A stretch of 64,000 bases of DNA from an uncultured Eggerthella sp. (GCA_905203045.1 CAJKUH010000012.1:4052-68051); one strand, 5' to 3'. Counted from the stretch's first letter, positions 1 to 7,997 are shown. Notes: a model not told the origin generated them from the letters alone. Program-made: numbers and translations.

Positions 1-638
1 GGGTTATCGCATACGGCGACTTCATCACCGTTCAGCAGCTCGGTCTTCAGGCAGCACGTGACGACGAGTACATCGAGTTCGACCCGAACCGCACCAACGT
101 CATCTGCGGCATTCGTAACGCACTCCTGGGTCTCTTCGCTCCGTACCCTGCACTCGCAGGCCCCCTGTCCGCTCCTTACTGCGTAGCAACCTATGCTCGC
201 TATAAGCAGTCCGGTCGTCAGGGCATGGACTCCATCTATGATGGTTCTGGTACCAACCTGATCTTCACCGTAGTTGGCCTGTTCGTTTATCCTCTGTACG
301 AGGCATCCCTGGCAGCATCTGCAGCACTCCTCGTAGTCGTACTGCTCATCCAAGGTTGGGTATGCGCACAGATCGCCTTCGGTCTGGTACGTGACGACCT
401 TGATAAGGGCATGACAGGCATGATCGCAGGCTTCATCGTAGCCCGCGGCGGTGGCGTAGGCTTCATCGCAGCTATCGCCCTGTACCTGCTCATCTCCGAC
501 AACGACAAGATCCGCGCAGACTACGCTTACAACAAGGAGCTGCAGCGCATCGAGGACGAGGAGACAGAGCGCCAGCTGGCAGCACTCCATGCTCGCTTGG
601 AGGCAGCCAAGGCCGGCAAACTGAAGGACGAGAAGTAA
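1..638 (+). CDS. Integral membrane protein, C-terminal part (5' end outside window)
   Basis: The reading frame is open from base 3, so the start lies upstream of the window; 211 residues are visible. There are at least three hydrophobic segments: around bases 110-190 (a LGLFAPYPALAGPL stretch), 255-390 and 420-500. A charged, probably cytoplasmic tail follows, rich in Glu, Arg and Lys and ending in KDEK. The Gly/Pro-rich segment resembles multipass permeases, but I cannot name the family with confidence. A strong intrinsic terminator follows 53 bases after the stop, so this is the end of a transcription unit. It may belong to the same metabolic neighbourhood as ubiD, but it is separated from it by that terminator. 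Confidence 0.75.
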   Translation, partial: VIAYGDFITVQQLGLQAARDDEYIEFDPNRTNVICGIRNALLGLFAPYPALAGPLSAPYCVATYARYKQSGRQGMDSIYDGSGTNLIFTVVGLFVYPLYEASLAASAALLVVVLLIQGWVCAQIAFGLVRDDLDKGMTGMIAGFIVARGGGVGFIAAIALYLLISDNDKIRADYAYNKELQRIEDEETERQLAALHARLEAAKAGKLKDEK

Positions 639-690
639 CACTTCTTTTCCCAGAAGGTTTCCAATCCGAAGCATTGGCTTCAAACTTGAA

Positions 691-725
691 AGAGACCGGA
701 GTGCACGCTCCGGTCTCTTTTTTTA
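691..725 (+). terminator. Intrinsic terminator after membrane protein
   Basis: An 11-bp perfect stem (AGAGACCGGAG, 691-701, with 708-718) has a 6-nt loop and is followed by a run of T. Confidence 0.93.
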
Positions 726-732
726 TTGCAGG

Positions 733-755
733 TTGTACAGGGCTTTCCTGTACAA
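733..755. promoter_or_regulatory. Operator-like palindrome in front of ubiD
   Basis: TTGTACAGG (733-741) and CCTGTACAA (747-755) form a perfect 9-bp inverted repeat around a 5-bp spacer. The right arm overlaps a -10-like TACAAT at 751-756, and the dyad ends 31 bases before the ubiD start. This is the layout expected of a repressor site; the regulator is unknown. Confidence 0.6.
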
Positions 756-786
756 TCATGAACATGTTCTTAAGGAGGGAGAACCT

Positions 787-2265
787 ATGAGCAACAACGT
801 ATGCGATCTTCGCAGTGCGCTTGATTTTCTGCGTGATATTCCTGGTCAGCTGGTGGAAACCGATGTGGAGGTAGACCCTGAAGCAGAGCTTTGCGGCGTG
901 TACCGTCACGTGGGCGCAAGCGGCACCGTGCCGCGTCCTACCAAAGAAGGACCGGCCATGGTGTTCAACAACGTTAAGGGGCACCCTGGCGCGCGCGTTG
1001 CCATTGGCCTGCTTGCCAGCCGCGACAGGGTGGCGAAGCTCCTCGACGCCGATCCGAAGCGTTTGGGCTTCCTGCTAAACGATGCCGTGCTCAATCCCAT
1101 TCCCCCGGTGGAAGTGCCGGAAGAAGAAGCGGTGTGTCGTGAGGTGGTGCATCTTGCCACCGATGAAGGCTTTGATGTGCGTAAGCTGGTTCCGGCACCT
1201 ACCAACACGCCAGAGGATGCAGGTCCCTACATTACGTTGGGCATGTGCTATGCCTCTGACCCGGAAACCCATGTGTCCGACATCACCATCCATCGTTTGT
1301 GCCTGCAGGGCCCTGATGAGATTTCGATCTACATGGTTCCTGGCGCCCGCCATATTGGTACGTTCTACGAAAAAGCCGAAGCGTTGGGCAAGCCGTTGCC
1401 TATTTCCATCAGCATTGGCGTCGACCCTGCCATTGAGCTGGCAACGTGCTTCGAGCCGCCCACCACGCCATTGGGCTATGACGAACTCAATGTTGCCGGC
1501 GCCCTGCGCGGCAAGCCAGTGCGCATGGCAAAGTGCCTTACCATCGAAGAGCGCTGCATCGCCAATGCCGAATACGTGATTGAGGGTGAGATTCTGCCGG
1601 GCAAGCGCGTGGCGGAAGACCAGAACACCCATTCAGGCAAGGCCATGCCGGAGTTTCCCGGCTATACGGGGCCAGCAGTTGCCGAGCTTCCCGTTATCAA
1701 GGTGAAAGCGGTAACTACTCGCAAGAATCCCATCATGCAAACTTGCATCGGCCCTTCCGAGGAACATGTGAGCATGGCGGGTATCCCTACCGAGGCAAGC
1801 ATCATCCAGATGATAGAAAAGGCCATGCCGGGACGCTTGCAGAACGTGTACTGCGCAACGCCAGGTGGCGGCAAGTACATGGCAGTTCTGCAGATTAAAA
1901 AGAGCATGCCTTCCGATGAAGGTCGTCAGCGCCAAATGGCCCTGCTGGCATTTTCAGCGTTCAGCGAGCTGAAACACGTGTTCTTGGTTGACGAGGACGT
2001 TGATCCCTTCGATATCAAAGACGTTCTTTGGGCTATGAACACCCGCTTCCAGGGAGACGTGGACATCGTCACCATACCTGGCGTACGGTGCCATCCGCTC
2101 GACCCGTCGAACGACCCAGCCTGCTCGCCCACCATTCGTGATCATGGCATTGCCTGCAAGGTCATCTTCGACTGCACGGTGCCCTACGACCAGAAGGAAC
2201 GCTTCAAGCGCTGCCACTTCAAGGAAGTCGATCCAAAGCATTGGCTTCCCGATTTCGAGGAGTAA
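787..2265 (+). CDS. ubiD: UbiD-family (prenyl-FMN) decarboxylase
   Basis: UbiD-family enzymes reversibly decarboxylate aromatic or alpha,beta-unsaturated acids using prenylated FMN made by UbiX. The protein has 492 residues, close to the family norm of about 500. The conserved stretch GARHIGTFYEKAEALGKPLP near residue 187 is typical. I chose ATG 787 because AAGGAGGG sits at 772-779; an in-frame TTG at 733 would put the operator palindrome inside the coding region. ubiX follows after 2 bases, so enzyme and cofactor maker are probably co-translated. No menaquinone genes are nearby, so the substrate may be a phenolic or other aromatic acid rather than a quinone precursor; that is inference. Confidence 0.92.
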   Translation: MSNNVCDLRSALDFLRDIPGQLVETDVEVDPEAELCGVYRHVGASGTVPRPTKEGPAMVFNNVKGHPGARVAIGLLASRDRVAKLLDADPKRLGFLLNDAVLNPIPPVEVPEEEAVCREVVHLATDEGFDVRKLVPAPTNTPEDAGPYITLGMCYASDPETHVSDITIHRLCLQGPDEISIYMVPGARHIGTFYEKAEALGKPLPISISIGVDPAIELATCFEPPTTPLGYDELNVAGALRGKPVRMAKCLTIEERCIANAEYVIEGEILPGKRVAEDQNTHSGKAMPEFPGYTGPAVAELPVIKVKAVTTRKNPIMQTCIGPSEEHVSMAGIPTEASIIQMIEKAMPGRLQNVYCATPGGGKYMAVLQIKKSMPSDEGRQRQMALLAFSAFSELKHVFLVDEDVDPFDIKDVLWAMNTRFQGDVDIVTIPGVRCHPLDPSNDPACSPTIRDHGIACKVIFDCTVPYDQKERFKRCHFKEVDPKHWLPDFEE

Positions 2266-2267
2266 GC

Positions 2268-2828
2268 GTGGAGCGCATCATTGTGGGCATAAGCGGGGCA
2301 AGCGGTACGCATCTGGCATGCCGTTTCATTTCCCAGTTGAAGAAGTACACGCAATGCGAAGTGCACGTGGTGGCAACGGAGGGCGCACGGATAACGGCAG
2401 GCTTTGAGGAACCTGAGCTATTCGAGCAAGCCCTGCAAAAGGCCGATTTCGTGCATAACAATGCTTCGATTGGCGAATCAATTGCCAGTGGCACGTTCAA
2501 AACGCGGGGGATGGTGGTGGTTCCCTGCAGCATGAAAACAGTTGCGGGCATAGCGTGTGGATATACGGACAATCTTTTGCTTCGCGCTGCCGATGTGACG
2601 CTGAAGGAACAGCGTCCTTTGGTTCTGGTGGCGCGTGAAACGCCCATGAACGCTATTCATCTGCGCAATATGGCTCAGCTGGCAACCGTTCCAGGGGTTA
2701 CCTTCATGCCGCCCATGATGACGTACTATCACCATCCTGAAACCATTGAAGATATGGAAGATCAGCTTATTGGCAAGATCTTCGACCGATTTGGGTTGGA
2801 ATATCCTCCATTCGAGCGGTGGAGCTGA
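2268..2828 (+). CDS. ubiX: UbiX-family flavin prenyltransferase
   Basis: UbiX attaches a dimethylallyl group to FMN to make the prFMN cofactor that UbiD needs. The protein has 186 residues (family about 190), with the flavin-binding GISGASG at residues 7-13, the PCSMKT segment and the C-terminal MPPMMTYYHHPETIEDM region typical of UbiX. The start is taken as GTG 2268, two bases after the ubiD stop, with GAGGAG at the ubiD 3' end as ribosome binding site; an upstream in-frame TTG would overlap ubiD by 25 bases. A terminator follows, so ubiD-ubiX forms a two-gene operon. Confidence 0.92.
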   Translation: MERIIVGISGASGTHLACRFISQLKKYTQCEVHVVATEGARITAGFEEPELFEQALQKADFVHNNASIGESIASGTFKTRGMVVVPCSMKTVAGIACGYTDNLLLRAADVTLKEQRPLVLVARETPMNAIHLRNMAQLATVPGVTFMPPMMTYYHHPETIEDMEDQLIGKIFDRFGLEYPPFERWS

Positions 2829-2861
2829 AGGTTTTTGGAGCTCAAATGTGAAAACGCGTTA

Positions 2862-2892
2862 AACGGGGCATCTTAGGGTGCCCCGTTTTTTC
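2862..2892 (+). terminator. Intrinsic terminator after ubiX
   Basis: A 9-bp stem (AACGGGGCA, 2862-2870, with 2879-2887) is followed by TTTTTTC. Confidence 0.92.
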
Positions 2893-2918
2893 GTAGCGGG
2901 GGTATACTCGTTATTGAA

Positions 2919-2954
2919 CATGCTCACAGTTAATGGGGATTAACTATGAGCATG
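2919..2954. promoter_or_regulatory. 36-bp two-tier palindrome upstream of the dehalogenase gene
   Basis: The outer arms are CATGCTCA (2919-2926) and TGAGCATG (2947-2954). The inner arms are GTTAAT (2929-2934) and ATTAAC (2939-2944). The two pairs are separated by 2-bp mismatched joints around a GGGG centre. A -10-like TATACT lies at 2903-2908, so the dyad would sit at or just after a transcription start. It could be an operator for a dimer or tetramer, or a leader hairpin. Confidence 0.6.
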
Positions 2955-2989
2955 ACTGACAACTAAGTCGAGTAAAGGGTAGGGGCCCT

Positions 2990-3880
2990 ATGTTCGAGAA
3001 CGCTACACATCGGTTCATTGAAGGGGAAGGCGGTGTGCCCATCCATACTGTGGTGATGGGCAAAGGCGCACCGCTTCTTTTGCTCCACGGTCATCCGGAA
3101 ACATATCTTATGTGGCATAAGGTGGCAGATGATTTAGCACAGCGTTTTACGTTGGTCATGTGCGATTTGCGTGGTTATGGCGATAGCGGCAAGCCCGATG
3201 GCAAGCCCGACCATAGCACTTACTCGAAGCGCGTTATGGCCCTTGACTGTACCAAAGTCATGAGTACGTTAGGCTATTCCACGTTTTCTGTCATAGGGCA
3301 CGACCGAGGCGCCCGTGTTGCCTATCGTATGGCGCTCGACCACCCCGAAGTGGTTGATAAGTTGGTTTTGCTGGACATTGTTTCAACGTATGACATGTAT
3401 GCGTTAAGTTCTGCCGAATTCGCAAAAGCGTTGTTCCATTGGTATTTGCTTACGCAAGACGAGCCGTTCCCTGAAGACTTAATTCTTTCCAGTAGAAAGA
3501 TGTATTTCCGCAATGCACTGCATATTGGTCGGTACAACTCCGAAAACGACACATCGTCGGAGGCATTTCCGCAAAAGGTGTACGACGAGTACCTGCGTCA
3601 TTACAACATGGAGTGCATTCATGCCATTTGCGAGGAATACCGCGCTGGGGAAAGCATAGATCGCTTCCTTGATGAAGAGGACTTAAAGGCGGGGAAGAAG
3701 ATTTCCGCCAAAACGCTGGTGCTGTGGGGCGCCAATGGCTTGGTTGAGAAGTTCTTCGATCCGCTGCAGTGCTGGAGCAGGTTCTGCGCTGACGTGCAGG
3801 GCGGAACCATACCGTGCGGACACTTTATTCCTGAAGAGGCTCCCGTGCCTTTGCTGAAGGAAGTGCAGCGGTTTTTATAG
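2990..3880 (+). CDS. Alpha/beta hydrolase of the fluoroacetate (haloacetate) dehalogenase type
   Basis: The 296-residue hydrolase has a HGHPE oxyanion motif and the nucleophile elbow GHDRGAR with Asp, not Ser. From memory of the fluoroacetate dehalogenase family, the residues expected for that chemistry are all present: nucleophile D105, carboxylate-binding R106 and R109, acid D129 in LLDI, halide-pocket H150 and W151 (FHWY), Y217 (EEYRAG) and catalytic H278 (CGHF). Such enzymes hydrolyse C-halogen bonds, including C-F, in short 2-haloacids. The protein is predicted cytoplasmic and has no signal peptide. The gene stands alone behind a striking palindrome. Epoxide hydrolases share the Asp nucleophile, but the HWY and YRAG residues favour a dehalogenase. 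Confidence 0.85.
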   Translation: MFENATHRFIEGEGGVPIHTVVMGKGAPLLLLHGHPETYLMWHKVADDLAQRFTLVMCDLRGYGDSGKPDGKPDHSTYSKRVMALDCTKVMSTLGYSTFSVIGHDRGARVAYRMALDHPEVVDKLVLLDIVSTYDMYALSSAEFAKALFHWYLLTQDEPFPEDLILSSRKMYFRNALHIGRYNSENDTSSEAFPQKVYDEYLRHYNMECIHAICEEYRAGESIDRFLDEEDLKAGKKISAKTLVLWGANGLVEKFFDPLQCWSRFCADVQGGTIPCGHFIPEEAPVPLLKEVQRFL

Positions 3881-3922
3881 TGACTGAAAGCCGTTTGATC
3901 TGCGGTTTTTCAAGGAGGGGCC

Positions 3923-3979
3923 ATGGTTGTGCAAAACGCTGCCATGGCGAAAAACAATCCCGTAAAGGGGTGCGCTTAG
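3923..3979 (+). CDS. Possible 18-residue leader peptide before the nitroreductase
   Basis: A very good ribosome binding site (AAGGAGGGG) precedes ATG 3923, and the frame closes after 18 codons (MVVQNAAMAKNNPVKGCA), 12 bases before the nitroreductase start. It could be a leader peptide or a chance ORF under a relic ribosome binding site. Confidence 0.3.
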   Translation: MVVQNAAMAKNNPVKGCA

Positions 3980-3991
3980 GCGCAGAAAGGG

Positions 3992-4576
3992 ATGATCAAA
4001 ATGGAGCTTATGGAGGCAATCCGCGGTAGGCGCAGCGTAAGGAAGTTCAAGTCTGATCCGATTCCGCGTGAAGACCTAGAGGAAATCATCGACGCAGGCC
4101 TATGTGCTCCTTCGGGGCAGAATTTGCAGCCGTGGTACTTCGTGGCGCTTACCAAGAAGGAAGATTTGGCTTACTTGTTCTCCGAGCTGGGAACCACTGC
4201 TTTTTCGCATCGTAAAGAACTGGAAGCACGCTTCAAGAACCATCCTGAAGTGGTAGAGGAAACCATGGAATTCATGTCCGCCATGGGTGGTGCGCAAACC
4301 ATTATCCTGGGCTTTTTGAACAAGCCCGATTATTCGGAGGATATCCTTCCCAGTTGCGTTGAAAGCGTTTCGGCGGCAATGGAAAACATGTGCCTCGCTG
4401 CGTATGACAAGGGCATCGGTTCGTGCTGGGTTGAAGCGGTGGTGCGTGCCGGCAACGCTTTGGGCAGCCATTTTGCCCCCAGCCATGGCAAGTTGATCGG
4501 TGCAATTGTGTTGGGCTACCCCGACATGGAGCCTCGTCCCATTAAGAAGAAGGGCGCTCGCTACGTAATCCGTTAA
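3992..4576 (+). CDS. Nitroreductase-family FMN oxidoreductase
   Basis: The 194-residue protein opens with the family's FMN-phosphate motif (RGRRSVRKF) and the DAGLCAPSGQNLQPWYFV segment. The C-terminal half carries the GIGSCWVEA and VLGYPD turns. Members reduce nitroaromatics, quinones, flavins or enones with NAD(P)H; the substrate cannot be read from sequence. The start at 3992 has an AAAGGG ribosome binding site about 5 bases upstream; ATG 4001 is an alternative. The stop codon lies inside a perfect palindrome of the dispersed GGGAC-N-GTCCC family, suggesting that element was inserted at, or supplied, the gene end. Confidence 0.85.
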   Translation: MIKMELMEAIRGRRSVRKFKSDPIPREDLEEIIDAGLCAPSGQNLQPWYFVALTKKEDLAYLFSELGTTAFSHRKELEARFKNHPEVVEETMEFMSAMGGAQTIILGFLNKPDYSEDILPSCVESVSAAMENMCLAAYDKGIGSCWVEAVVRAGNALGSHFAPSHGKLIGAIVLGYPDMEPRPIKKKGARYVIR

Positions 4577-4605
4577 CAAAATGGGGACAGTCCCCATTTT
4601 GTTAA
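4573..4605. repeat. Dispersed palindrome, copy 1 (GGGGAC-N-GTCCCC core)
   Basis: A perfect 16-1-16 palindrome centred at 4589, with arms beginning TTAACAAAATGGGGAC. It contains the stop codon of the nitroreductase gene (4574-4576). The same family recurs at 19205, 29408, 59057 and 62604. Confidence 0.9.
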
Positions 4606-4636
4606 ACCGTGTGAAAACAGGCCTTTCCTCTTTGCT

Positions 4637-4677
4637 TTTGCGCCCGTAGGTTGTTCCTGCGGGCGCATTTTTGTTTG
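4637..4677 (+). terminator. Intrinsic terminator between nitroreductase and nadE
   Basis: An 8-bp stem (TGCGCCCG, 4639-4646, with 4660-4667) is followed by TTTTTGTTT. It probably ends the nitroreductase transcript, 63 bases after the stop. Confidence 0.85.
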
Positions 4678-4688
4678 TGGTGTGCGCT

Positions 4689-4694
4689 TATAAT
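4689..4694 (+). promoter_or_regulatory. -10 element of the nadE promoter
   Basis: A perfect TATAAT lies just after the upstream terminator and about 50 bases before the nadE start. No convincing -35 hexamer is visible at the right spacing. Confidence 0.5.
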
Positions 4695-4743
4695 TACAGA
4701 AAGTGATTTGCGCTCTCTGTGAGCGCTTCTGCAAGGAGGGGCT

Positions 4744-6660
4744 ATGAAAGACGGGTTCATCACGGTTGCTGCGGCAACGCCTACGGTAGCGGTGGCCGAT
4801 TGCCAGGCTAATGCGAAGGCGGTGCTTGACTGCATCAACGAAATGGCGCAAGCGCATGCCAAAGTGATGGTTCTCCCCGAGCTGTGCCTTACGGGCTATA
4901 CCTGCAGCGACTTGTTCTGGCAAACCAAGCTGCTCGACGAAGCTGAAGCGGCGCTTGCAACGGTTGCCGAAGGCTCGCGTGGGGTAGACGCCCTTATTCT
5001 TGTTGGCTTGCCGCTTCGGGTGGCGGGAAAGCTGCTGAACGTTGCGGCTGTGCTTTCGCGCGGTAGGGTTTTGGGCTTTGTCCCTAAGGTGAACCTGCCA
5101 GCGTACAACGAGTTCTATGAAACGCGCCACTTTGCGCCAGGTTGCGCCGACATGGGTACGGTCAGCTTTGGCGGTGAAGAGGTTCCTGTTGGAACAAACC
5201 TGCTTTTCACCTGCGCAAACGTTCCTGAGCTTTGCATTGCTGCAGAGATTTGCGAAGACCTGTGGGTGCCGAACCCGCCTAGCACGCGTCATGCCTTGGC
5301 GGGTGCTACGGTGCTGTGCAACCTTTCTGCCAGCGACGAAATGGTGGGCAAGGGCGGCTATCGTCGTGGCTTGGTTTCGGGCCAGTCAGCGCGTTTGGTG
5401 TGTGCATACCTCTATGCAACGGCAGGCGAAGGCGAATCGACTACCGATTTGGTTTTCGGCGGACAGAATCTTATTGCCGAAAACGGCACGGTGCTGGCGG
5501 AATCCACCACGTTCGAAAACGAAGTGAACGTGGCAACCATCGATGTGCAACGCTTGGCATCTGAGCGCCGCCGCATGAGCACGTTCCCAGCAGCGAATAC
5601 ACAGGGCTATCGAACGGTTTCTTTCACCTTGCAGGTGGAGGAAGCCAAGTTGGTGCGCACGTTCGATGCCGATCCGTTTGTTCCGGCTGATGCCACGAGG
5701 CTTTCCGACCGTTGCGAGGAAATACTGAACATCCAGGCGCTCGGTCTGAAGAAGCGTCTGGCCCATACCCACGCCAAAACTGCGGTAGTGGGTATTTCCG
5801 GTGGCCTCGACTCGACCTTGGCGCTGCTGGTTACGGCGCGTGCCTTCGACATGTTGGGGCTTTCACGCGAAGGCATTGTTGCGGTTACCATGCCCGGCTT
5901 CGGCACTACCGATCGCACGTATCACAATGCGGTTGCCATGATCAAAAGCCTGGGCGCTACGTTCAAGGAAGTGTCCATTGCAGCAGCTGTTATGCAGCAT
6001 TTTGCCGACATCGGTCACGACGCGGCAGTGCATGATGTGACGTATGAAAACAGCCAGGCGCGTGAACGTACTCAGATCCTGATGGATATCGCCAATCAGG
6101 AAAACGGCTTTGTTATCGGCACGGGTGATCTTTCCGAATTGGCTTTAGGCTGGGCAACCTACAACGGCGACCATATGTCGATGTATGCCGTGAATGCTTC
6201 GGTTCCCAAGACGCTGGTGCGTCACCTGGTCCGTCACTATGCCGATACCTGTGGCAGCATCGAATTGGCGGAAGTGCTCTACGATGTGCTGGAAACGCCG
6301 GTGAGCCCCGAGCTTTTGCCGCCGGAAGACGGCGCCATTTCTCAGAAAACCGAAGACTTGGTTGGCCCGTACGAACTGCACGATTTCTTCCTGTACCAAA
6401 TGTTGCGCCTTGGTTTTGCGCCGGGTAAGATCTACCGCGTTGCGAAGCAGGCGTTTGCGGGGCGCTACGACAACGAAACCATTTTGAAGTGGCTGCGCAC
6501 GTTCTATTGGCGCTTCTTCGCGCAGCAGTTCAAGCGCTCGTGCTTGCCCGATGGCCCCAAGGTGGGCAGCGTGGCGGTTTCTCCGCGCGGCGATTTGCGC
6601 ATGCCTTCCGATGCGTGTGTAAACGCCTGGATCAAGGAAATCGAAACGCTTCAGCCGTAA
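4744..6660 (+). CDS. nadE: Glutamine-hydrolysing NAD+ synthetase
   Basis: The enzyme makes NAD+ from nicotinic acid adenine dinucleotide, ATP and glutamine in the cytosol, the last step of NAD synthesis. The 638-residue protein has an N-terminal nitrilase-type glutaminase with the triad E46 (PELCLTG), K115 (PKVNLP) and C170 (EICED). The C-terminal synthetase carries the ATP-pyrophosphatase P-loop SGGLDS at 352-357. This two-domain length (about 640) matches glutamine-dependent NadE, not the short ammonia-dependent form. AAGGAGGGG lies just before ATG 4744. The gene is monocistronic, with its own -10 box, and converges on the LysR gene. Confidence 0.97.
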   Translation: MKDGFITVAAATPTVAVADCQANAKAVLDCINEMAQAHAKVMVLPELCLTGYTCSDLFWQTKLLDEAEAALATVAEGSRGVDALILVGLPLRVAGKLLNVAAVLSRGRVLGFVPKVNLPAYNEFYETRHFAPGCADMGTVSFGGEEVPVGTNLLFTCANVPELCIAAEICEDLWVPNPPSTRHALAGATVLCNLSASDEMVGKGGYRRGLVSGQSARLVCAYLYATAGEGESTTDLVFGGQNLIAENGTVLAESTTFENEVNVATIDVQRLASERRRMSTFPAANTQGYRTVSFTLQVEEAKLVRTFDADPFVPADATRLSDRCEEILNIQALGLKKRLAHTHAKTAVVGISGGLDSTLALLVTARAFDMLGLSREGIVAVTMPGFGTTDRTYHNAVAMIKSLGATFKEVSIAAAVMQHFADIGHDAAVHDVTYENSQARERTQILMDIANQENGFVIGTGDLSELALGWATYNGDHMSMYAVNASVPKTLVRHLVRHYADTCGSIELAEVLYDVLETPVSPELLPPEDGAISQKTEDLVGPYELHDFFLYQMLRLGFAPGKIYRVAKQAFAGRYDNETILKWLRTFYWRFFAQQFKRSCLPDGPKVGSVAVSPRGDLRMPSDACVNAWIKEIETLQP

Positions 6661-6761
6661 ATGCATCCGCGCCTGATGGGTTGGGCCCTTTCAACAGGGA
6701 AGAAATGGGTAGACACCCGTGCCCAACTGCACCAGGGGGCAGCTAAACGCTGTTGGTGCCG

Positions 6762-7685
6762 TTAGGCGTTGAAGTCGGGTCGATTGTACTCAGGCGCTTC
6801 GAATGCCAGAAGGAAATCGATGAATGCCTGCGTTGCAGGGCTGGGCGTATCTCCTTCACGGCGGGTAAGCGAAACGGGGTAGAAGTTTTCTGCGCCCTCA
6901 ACATCAAGCGGCAGGATAACCATGTTGGGGTCGGGCGGCAGGTTCGAGGTAAGCATAGTAAGCGCCACGCTTGATTCATGCACCGCCAAAGCCCCCAGAA
7001 TAACCTCGTCTTCGTAGTTGCGCACCAGCGTTAGCTTGTCCAATGGTGCGCCTGTTGCCTGCAAAAACGCTTCGAGCGTTTCGCCGCAGGCAATGCCGCG
7101 TCGGTAGGTGATAACGGTGTGCCCGATCAGGTTTTCGTAGCGTACTTTGGAAAGCGCTGCCAACGGGTGGTCGCGCCGCACGGCAACAACGAGTCGCTGG
7201 TGGAACAACGTGGTGCAGGTGATGCCCGGCTTGCGAACGGGCCCGGCAATAACCACGTCGCATATTCCCTGCTCAAGCTTCTGATTCAGCGGTGCTGTTT
7301 CACCTTGCAGCACATGGAACTCTGTTTTGTCGCCGAATTGCTTGCGGAAGCTCTGCATTGCCGCGGGCAGATATCCTGAACGCACCGTGGCGATGGCCCC
7401 TACGTTGATGGAGCCGGAAAGGCTGCCGTGCCTGCGATCTATTTCGGCAATTCCGCGGTCGATGGCGGCAAGCCCTTCGGAAACATGCCTCAAAAACACG
7501 CGCCCATCGTCGGTAAGCTGCACATTGCGTCCCGTTTTGCAAAACAGCTGACAGCCCAATTCCTTTTCCAAGGAAGAAATGGAATGGGAGAGTGCCGATT
7601 GGGAAATATGCAGGCTTTCGGCCGAGCGGGTATAGTGCTCGGTTTTGGCAAGATGGCAGAAGTAGGTCAACTGTGCCAGGTTCAT
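6762..7685 (-). CDS. LysR-family transcriptional regulator
   Basis: The 307-residue protein has a textbook LysR helix-turn-helix at residues 3-60 (LAKTEHYTRSAESLHISQSA, then SLEKELGCQLF). A type 2 periplasmic-binding-like effector domain follows from about residue 90. LysR proteins usually control a divergent neighbour; the MaoC gene starts 312 bases away on the other strand and is the natural candidate target. The gene converges on nadE with a gap of about 100 bases that holds only a weak, bulged hairpin. Confidence 0.9.
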   Translation of the reverse strand: MNLAQLTYFCHLAKTEHYTRSAESLHISQSALSHSISSLEKELGCQLFCKTGRNVQLTDDGRVFLRHVSEGLAAIDRGIAEIDRRHGSLSGSINVGAIATVRSGYLPAAMQSFRKQFGDKTEFHVLQGETAPLNQKLEQGICDVVIAGPVRKPGITCTTLFHQRLVVAVRRDHPLAALSKVRYENLIGHTVITYRRGIACGETLEAFLQATGAPLDKLTLVRNYEDEVILGALAVHESSVALTMLTSNLPPDPNMVILPLDVEGAENFYPVSLTRREGDTPSPATQAFIDFLLAFEAPEYNRPDFNA

Positions 7686-7997
7686 AAGACTCCCTTATCG
7701 CATGTTCCGATGAGACGCATGCATGTAAAACTATGAATACTGCTCATATATTACCTCAGCTTCCACCAATACTTTGCAGCAGACATAAAAGCACAGGTGG
7801 GGTACCGTTTTACCTGCGGAATCGGGGGATTCTGCATAGGATGGTTTGCACATCGGTTGCTTGTTTTTGTGCGAATACCGCCCTGCGCAATGGCGTTTTG
7901 CAAGCGCCAGGCCGAACCCTAGCTCGAGCTTCAGCGAAAAGCGGGTGCCATTGCGCGGGTCGGGCCCATCGGCAACCGGCAAGAAAGGGGATTCACC
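7686..7997. other. Divergent regulatory gap between LysR and MaoC genes
   Basis: These 312 bases hold no convincing gene. They carry a 10-bp perfect inverted repeat, GCGCAATGGC (7885-7894) with GCCATTGCGC (7947-7956), and a short palindrome AGCTCGAGCT at 7921-7930 inside its loop. Together these could form a structured leader for the MaoC gene. LysR sites are expected here but none stands out. Confidence 0.45.

Noticed and set aside
6661..6761. Terminator between nadE and the LysR gene
   Set aside because: GCACCA/TGGTGC can pair only with a five-base bulge and there is no T run.
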